DNA of 64,000 nt, from positions 1-64,000 of the forward strand of contig CAJTYU010000017.1 in assembly GCA_910584095.1 (NCBI GenBank). Reading direction: 5' to 3'. Source of the stretch: an uncultured Dorea sp. GTDB taxonomy: Bacteria > Bacillota > Clostridia > Lachnospirales > Lachnospiraceae. Position 1 is the first letter of the stretch. The number at the start of each line of letters is the position of its first letter. The notes beneath the pieces are model-generated. The model saw only the letters and a list, made by a program, of their open reading frames with translations. It was not told the origin of the DNA and searched no databases. The translations under genes were made by a program, and so were the position numbers. Positions 60,686 through 64,000 of this stretch are shown piece by piece.

Positions 60686-62224
60686 GTGGCTGATATGAAA
60701 CAGATACATGATTTCGCTGTGAAATGGTGTGATAAGTTCAGAGACCAGAATATCAATTATATAGAGTTAGTTGATCATTATATGGCTGATGATTGCGATG
60801 CTCTTGGATTTGAAATGGACTGTGGTCATGCCTTTTCAGAGAAGTATGGCAATGCAGCAAACAATCATGAGGCTTTGGACAGGATTATTGATGATGTAAC
60901 AGATATTTCCTTGCTAGGTTCTGCAATTTATTCTCAATGGCGTTATTTCAATCATTGGGCATATGATGCGGCAGAAATATTGGAGCCTAAGAATCGTGCG
61001 TGGTTTATTCTGGCATTGAGTAGACTGGCATTGCTTTCCGGAGATAATTCGTTTATCTTCCAAGGAATCTTAAAGAAAATGCGTATTGTATCAAATAATA
61101 TTCGCTGCGGTCCTATGCCGGAACCGGACGATGAGGTAGAACAGCATCTTACCATCAATAATGAAGGTTGGGTGTGGTTTTTGGGATACAACTTCGGCTG
61201 TGGCAGTGAACGATACGAAAAAGCCAGAAGTAAGAATTTCAAAATTGATAAAGCAGCCGCAGATAAACTGCTGGATGCGATAGCTGCTTACTTCGGAAAT
61301 GAGTATGTAGAGATTATTGCTGCTGACATCGGTGATTGGGTTATGGAACTGACCAACACCGAGGGTATCACATATAAATTCAGAGGTTTGCTGTGTGCTG
61401 ATTTTGATTATGAGGGGACAGATTTGTCAGACCTTGTTCGTGATACAGTTGGGATGGACGATTTGTATGTGTTTGATGGAAACTGCAAGCCGGACGTGAT
61501 AAATAAAATTACTCTGGACTATCACAGGGTTACAAAAATCAAACCCGGTCATAAACCGGAAGGTGCAGAGTGGGAATTTGTGACTTGGGATTATATCGAA
61601 CGTTTGATTATCGATAGAGAAAAGGAAACGTTGGAGCATATTCAGAATATCGGTACTGGATGTAAAGTTTCCCACAAGTATGAAATTGAAGGTGGAATAG
61701 AGAGCTTGCTTGAGAATTTCGATGCAGAGGATTTATTTGCTTACAGCGAAGGAAATCCCGATGACGTTATAGATACGCCGAACGAAACCAAGGATTATAC
61801 TATAACTATTGATTATAAGAAGAATCCGAGCCGTACCATTACGGGAAGCTACGATAAAAACGGTCTACCGGAAGACTTTGCGTATTTTGCAGAAACTGTG
61901 TTTGACTTCATTCGTTTCTATGGATTGGGAGAAATACTTGATCCGTCAGTTTATGGTAAAGCAAAACGCCGCAAATTAGAATACATCTTTTGCAGCGTTA
62001 TCTTTGATGAAGGGTACAAGAGTTATTATTATCTGACCGAGGACGATAGCATTGAGATCGGTGATTTTGTGCTTGTCCCTGCAGGTAAGGATAATCATGA
62101 AGCGGTTGTGGAAGTAGTGAACATCGAATATTTTAGTGAAGAGAACGTTCCGCTGCCTATTGAAAAGACAAAGCAAATCATTCGCAAGTATGCGAATGAG
62201 GATTTTGATTCACCGAGAGTATAA
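60686..62224 (+). CDS. Unrecognised 512-residue protein
   Basis: I do not recognise this protein as a whole. The start is GTG 60686, nine bases after AGGAGGTG; the frame is open further upstream but overlaps the broken GIY-YIG gene. The first 170 residues are mostly helical and acidic (IHDFAVKWCDKFRDQNINYI, LGSAIYSQWRYFNHWAYDAA), followed by mixed regions with WVWFLGYNFGCGSERYEKAR and repeated Asp/Glu-rich turns. The last 80 residues (YYYLTEDDSIEIGDFVLVPA, GKDNHEAVVEVVNIEYF) resemble the beta-rich helicase-associated or PriA N-terminal type fold, but weakly. It has no signal peptide or membrane segment. It sits among phage remnants. Confidence 0.6.
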   Translation: MADMKQIHDFAVKWCDKFRDQNINYIELVDHYMADDCDALGFEMDCGHAFSEKYGNAANNHEALDRIIDDVTDISLLGSAIYSQWRYFNHWAYDAAEILEPKNRAWFILALSRLALLSGDNSFIFQGILKKMRIVSNNIRCGPMPEPDDEVEQHLTINNEGWVWFLGYNFGCGSERYEKARSKNFKIDKAAADKLLDAIAAYFGNEYVEIIAADIGDWVMELTNTEGITYKFRGLLCADFDYEGTDLSDLVRDTVGMDDLYVFDGNCKPDVINKITLDYHRVTKIKPGHKPEGAEWEFVTWDYIERLIIDREKETLEHIQNIGTGCKVSHKYEIEGGIESLLENFDAEDLFAYSEGNPDDVIDTPNETKDYTITIDYKKNPSRTITGSYDKNGLPEDFAYFAETVFDFIRFYGLGEILDPSVYGKAKRRKLEYIFCSVIFDEGYKSYYYLTEDDSIEIGDFVLVPAGKDNHEAVVEVVNIEYFSEENVPLPIEKTKQIIRKYANEDFDSPRV

Positions 62225-62305
62225 GATTAAAAAAGGATAGAATTGAGGAATGTGCTTTGGCAGAGCGAGAATATAAAAAATTGCTGATGGATATTCTAAC
62301 ATCAC

Positions 62306-62587
62306 AGAAGAGGCCATGTCCCCTATGATGTCTGGGAGAAACAAGGGTATCTTGTGACCAGAGAGGGAAATGTTGTCCAAAAGACATGATAGCTGAAACA
62401 AGAGAAAAGAGATGGCTTTATTCATCAAAAGTCCACGTTTAACTTGTACTTTTTCTTGACATAGTACCAATCTACAGAGAAGATTGACGGTGCCATTGCA
62501 ATAATAATGGGATTGGATAGAGCAATTCGATGCGGGGATGATGTTACGGCATCGGTTTATGATGAAAGAGAGATTTTGTTTATTTAA
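62306..62587 (+). pseudogene. Remnants of a phage terminase large subunit gene
   Basis: Two pieces in different frames. Bases 62315-62389 give HVPYDVWEKQGYLVTREGNV then a stop, like the start of the nuclease domain of TerL. Bases 62477-62587 give EKIDGAIAIIMGLDRAIRCG then SVYDERE and the final stop, which is the standard C-terminal end of TerL (K-x-DG-x-x-A-x-x-M-A-x-DRA). All other parts are missing. The region from 62225 to 62305 shows nothing clear. Confidence 0.7.
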
Positions 62588-62624
62588 TATTATATGATAG
62601 GAAGAACAATAGTTGACAGAGGTA

Positions 62625-62652
62625 TTGACTTTTAAAGAAAAACGTATATAAT
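62625..62652 (+). promoter_or_regulatory. Distal promoter of the repeat-RNA cassette
   Basis: TTGACT (62625-62630), 16 bases and a perfect TATAAT (62647-62652). Confidence 0.65.
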
Positions 62653-62698
62653 AATTAATACGAGTGGGAATGAAAAATAAGGAAATACAATATTTTTG

Positions 62699-62726
62699 TT
62701 GAATTTTTCGATAGATTGAGTATAAT
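62699..62726 (+). promoter_or_regulatory. Proximal promoter of the repeat-RNA cassette
   Basis: TTGAAT (62699-62704), 16 bases and a perfect TATAAT (62721-62726). A transcript would start near 62733, just before the first hairpin of the RNA. Confidence 0.65.
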
Positions 62727-62732
62727 AAAAGT

Positions 62733-62991
62733 AGGAACAGAGATGTTCTCGATGTAAGAGCATCGTTAAAAGTTGGGCTGCAGATGGAGCAGGTTAAACT
62801 TCCATTTCATTAGATGTCTTAACTGGGCATCGAGCTTGGCAACTTGGATAAAGTTGTAGTCCACGTGGGGGACTTAATGATTTCCACGTCGTTATGGGTA
62901 TCTTAACTGGATACTGAGGCTGACAACCAGCAGAAAACTCTTTTTAAAAGAAATTCTTAGAGGAGTGTGTATTTTTAACACACTCCTCTTT
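62733..62991 (+). ncRNA. Candidate structured RNA with two tandem three-stem repeats
   Basis: No protein frame fits. A leading hairpin (62742-62764) is followed by two imperfect repeats about 81-84 bases apart (about 62769-62845 and 62850-62927). Each has a closing stem (AAGTTG/CAACTT; GTTGT/ACAAC), a second stem (62783-62788 with 62801-62806; 62863-62868 with 62884-62889) and a third stem (62813-62818 with 62826-62831; 62897-62902 with 62910-62915) with the identical seven-base loop TTAACTG. The stems differ between copies by paired changes that keep pairing. The RNA ends in an intrinsic terminator just before a PBECR4-like gene. Candidate role: RNA antitoxin; alternative: tandem riboswitch-like leader. 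Confidence 0.6.
62960..62991 (+). terminator. Intrinsic terminator between the repeat RNA and the PBECR4-like gene
   Basis: GAGGAGTGTGT (62960-62970) pairs perfectly with ACACACTCCTC (62978-62988) over a seven-base loop and is followed by TTT. It would stop most transcripts before the coding region and let few through, as in ToxIN-type loci. Confidence 0.85.
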
Positions 62992-63006
62992 ACATATGAG
63001 GGACAA

Positions 63007-63648
63007 ATGGCAACAAAGACAGATAAGAAAAATGTAATACGAAAAGATATCATAGATTCGGCAAGTATATACAGCCAGAATCTGGCAGGTAAAGCTTTTC
63101 TGTATGTATATGGCGAAGATTTTTTTGAAGTATCCTTTCCAGTGGATCATTTTCTTCATTTAACTGGAGTGGAAACAAAATTATCAGCTAAGGATTTTTA
63201 TAAGAATGCTAAGAAAGGGAAACTTACAAATAGTCAGTTTTATTTTGATGCAAGACATCCATATGCTAACGCAAAAAAGAAATTACCCCGCTTAAAAAGA
63301 TTACCTGAGTTGACGAATGATATGGTATGTATCCTTAAGGATATGCAAACGTTAACAATTATATACAAATTGAGTGTTACTAATTTGGAATTTACATTAG
63401 GCTTGACTGAAAATATAGACAGTCAAGGTAAAAAAGTTAATGATTTCTTTCTGCCGATGTCATTGCGGATAGAAGATTCTTCTGTTGAAAAAAGTAACGA
63501 CGGGGAAATAGTTGATTTTATTTTCATGAAGGATGCTAGTATGGCTAAATACGATACTATGTTGGCAGAAGATAAACATAAATGTATTCCAAGGGGTATA
63601 AAGCATTTGATTAGTGATAGTTTTTATAAAGAAGAGACAAACGAATAA
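63007..63648 (+). CDS. PBECR4-like (phage BECR-nuclease-like) domain protein, possible toxin
   Basis: A 213-residue soluble protein. The central segment FFEVSFPVDHFLHLTGVETK, then LSAKDFYKNAKKGKLTNSQF, is the pattern of PBECR4 domains, a phage-associated branch of the barnase/EndoU/colicin/RelE-like fold. Later parts are NLEFTLGLTEN and FFLPMSLRIEDSSVEKS. Enzymatic activity is not shown; RNase activity is inferred from the fold family. ATG 63007 is chosen because AGGG lies five bases before it; the longer frame from 62965 would begin inside the terminator stem. It follows the repeat RNA and has its own terminator. Family recognition is from memory and moderate. Confidence 0.6.
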   Translation: MATKTDKKNVIRKDIIDSASIYSQNLAGKAFLYVYGEDFFEVSFPVDHFLHLTGVETKLSAKDFYKNAKKGKLTNSQFYFDARHPYANAKKKLPRLKRLPELTNDMVCILKDMQTLTIIYKLSVTNLEFTLGLTENIDSQGKKVNDFFLPMSLRIEDSSVEKSNDGEIVDFIFMKDASMAKYDTMLAEDKHKCIPRGIKHLISDSFYKEETNE

Positions 63649-63667
63649 TTACATAGAATATTGAATG

Positions 63668-63697
63668 AAGCATCAGGAAACGGGTGCTTTTCTTTTG
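63668..63697 (+). terminator. Intrinsic terminator after the PBECR4-like gene
   Basis: AAGCATC (63668-63674) pairs with GGTGCTT (63683-63689) with one G-T pair; TTTTCTTTT follows. It closes the cassette before the portal remnant. Confidence 0.7.
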
Positions 63698-63737
63698 ATA
63701 AAAATAAAGGTTTCTGCAGACCTTAAAGGAGGTTTCA

Positions 63738-63894
63738 ATGAGAGTATTATCAAACATATTCAAATCAAGAGACAAACCACAGAATGCAACATCCGGTAGT
63801 GCATACCGATTTTTTTTGGGGGGGGTGTGGAAGCACTTCTGGAAAGATGGTAACGGAGCGTTCTGCCATGCAGATGACAGCGGTGTGGTGTTAG
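63738..63894 (+). pseudogene. Start of a phage portal protein gene, frameshifted and cut off
   Basis: AAAGGAGG and ATG 63738 open MRVLSNIFKSRDKPQNATSG then SAYRFFL, the usual beginning of HK97-family portal proteins. A run of eight T and eight G (about 63810-63826) shifts the frame; the other frame continues STSGKMVTERSAMQMTAV, a conserved portal segment, and then ends at TAG 63892-63894 where the match stops abruptly. An insertion element probably cut the gene there. Confidence 0.7.
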
Positions 63895-64000
63895 TATATA
63901 AGTGTGGACAGGAAAAGTTGAACAATCTATACTATCAAGTGAAAGAGCAAAGGAGATGTTCAACATGGCGAAGAACCAAAAATCTTACATTTCGGAATAT
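63884..64000 (+). mobile_element. Probable left end of an IS3-family-like insertion sequence (partial)
   Basis: The portal match ends near 63884 and is replaced by a sequence beginning TGTGGTGTTAGTATATAAGT, reminiscent of an IS end that starts with TG. The first gene inside (63965) resembles an IS3-group OrfA. The right end is outside the window, so the element boundaries and family are uncertain. Confidence 0.4.
63965..64000 (+). CDS. Start of a possible IS3-family transposase OrfA (partial)
   Basis: ATG 63965 follows AAAGGAG at nine bases and encodes MAKNQKSYISEY before the window ends. The basic start with a Tyr-x-x-Glu-Tyr pattern is like the opening of IS3-group OrfA proteins. Twelve residues cannot prove the family. 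Confidence 0.4.
   Translation, partial: MAKNQKSYISEY

Noticed and set aside
62769..62927. Tandem purine-type riboswitch
   Set aside because: The three-way junction and loop-loop idea are similar, but the second-stem loops have 12-14 bases and the conserved purine junction bases are absent.
62965..63006. Upstream start for the PBECR4-like protein
   Set aside because: It would begin inside the terminator stem and encode 14 hydrophobic residues not expected in this family; ATG 63007 has its own ribosome site.
1..64000. CRISPR array, tRNA or rRNA genes
   Set aside because: No regularly spaced repeats and no cloverleaf or rRNA-like sequence was recognised on reading; a covariance search was not possible.

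Overview
The window reads as a Gram-positive, low-to-mid GC anaerobe of the Lachnospiraceae (Clostridium cluster XIVa). The basis is a SCIFF peptide and its radical SAM maturase next to a fused secDF, then recJ, rel, hemZ, hisS and aspS in one direction, a HydF [FeFe]-hydrogenase maturase, a DUF512 radical SAM protein, strong AGGAGG-type ribosome sites and TTGACA/TATAAT-type promoters. No tRNA, rRNA or CRISPR array was recognised. Species cannot be fixed from the sequence alone.

Layout. 1-3.8 kb: the end of a sensor kinase, an ABC ATPase, a large FtsX permease and a decayed second permease. 3.9-12.6 kb: a visibly more AT-rich defence island, with a small HTH controller, two cytosine-5 methyltransferases, a McrB-like protein with two AAA domains and a McrC/LlaJI-like nuclease partner in one tight operon, then a HhH protein, a DUF1905 protein and an MvaI/BcnI-type restriction nuclease. 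12.6-27.8 kb: conserved housekeeping genes (scfA-scfB, secDF, recJ, rel, oxidoreductase, metallo-hydrolase, hemZ, hisS, aspS). 27.9-41.4 kb: envelope and peptide-stress genes, namely a VTT membrane protein, a lantibiotic-immunity type ABC transporter with a divergent two-component system, a Rieske oxidoreductase, a LysR regulator, YitT and a complete BceRS-BceAB type module. 41.5-48.6 kb: a transaldolase-like enzyme, a CsoR-CopA copper module and a glucose-family PTS permease with its RNA antiterminator and RAT site. 48.8-54.4 kb: an Old Yellow Enzyme-type reductase, PucR regulator, MFS carrier and SDR dehydrogenase that look like one small-molecule reduction unit. 54.5-59.8 kb: DUF554, DUF512, HydF, an ACT protein and an HTH membrane protein. 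60.0-64.0 kb: decayed mobile DNA, with a broken GIY-YIG gene, an unrecognised 512-residue protein, scraps of phage terminase and portal genes, and an IS-like element at the right edge.

The most interesting item lies between the terminase and portal scraps. A self-contained cassette (62.6-63.7 kb) has two strong promoters, two tandem imperfect RNA repeats that each fold into the same three-stem shape with compensatory base changes, an intrinsic terminator, then a gene for a PBECR4-like (phage BECR nuclease-like) protein and its own terminator. The order promoter, RNA repeats, terminator, toxin-like gene is that of type III (ToxIN-like) toxin-antitoxin loci, but the repeat size and protein family differ from those I know. 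A riboswitch-like leader is the main alternative.
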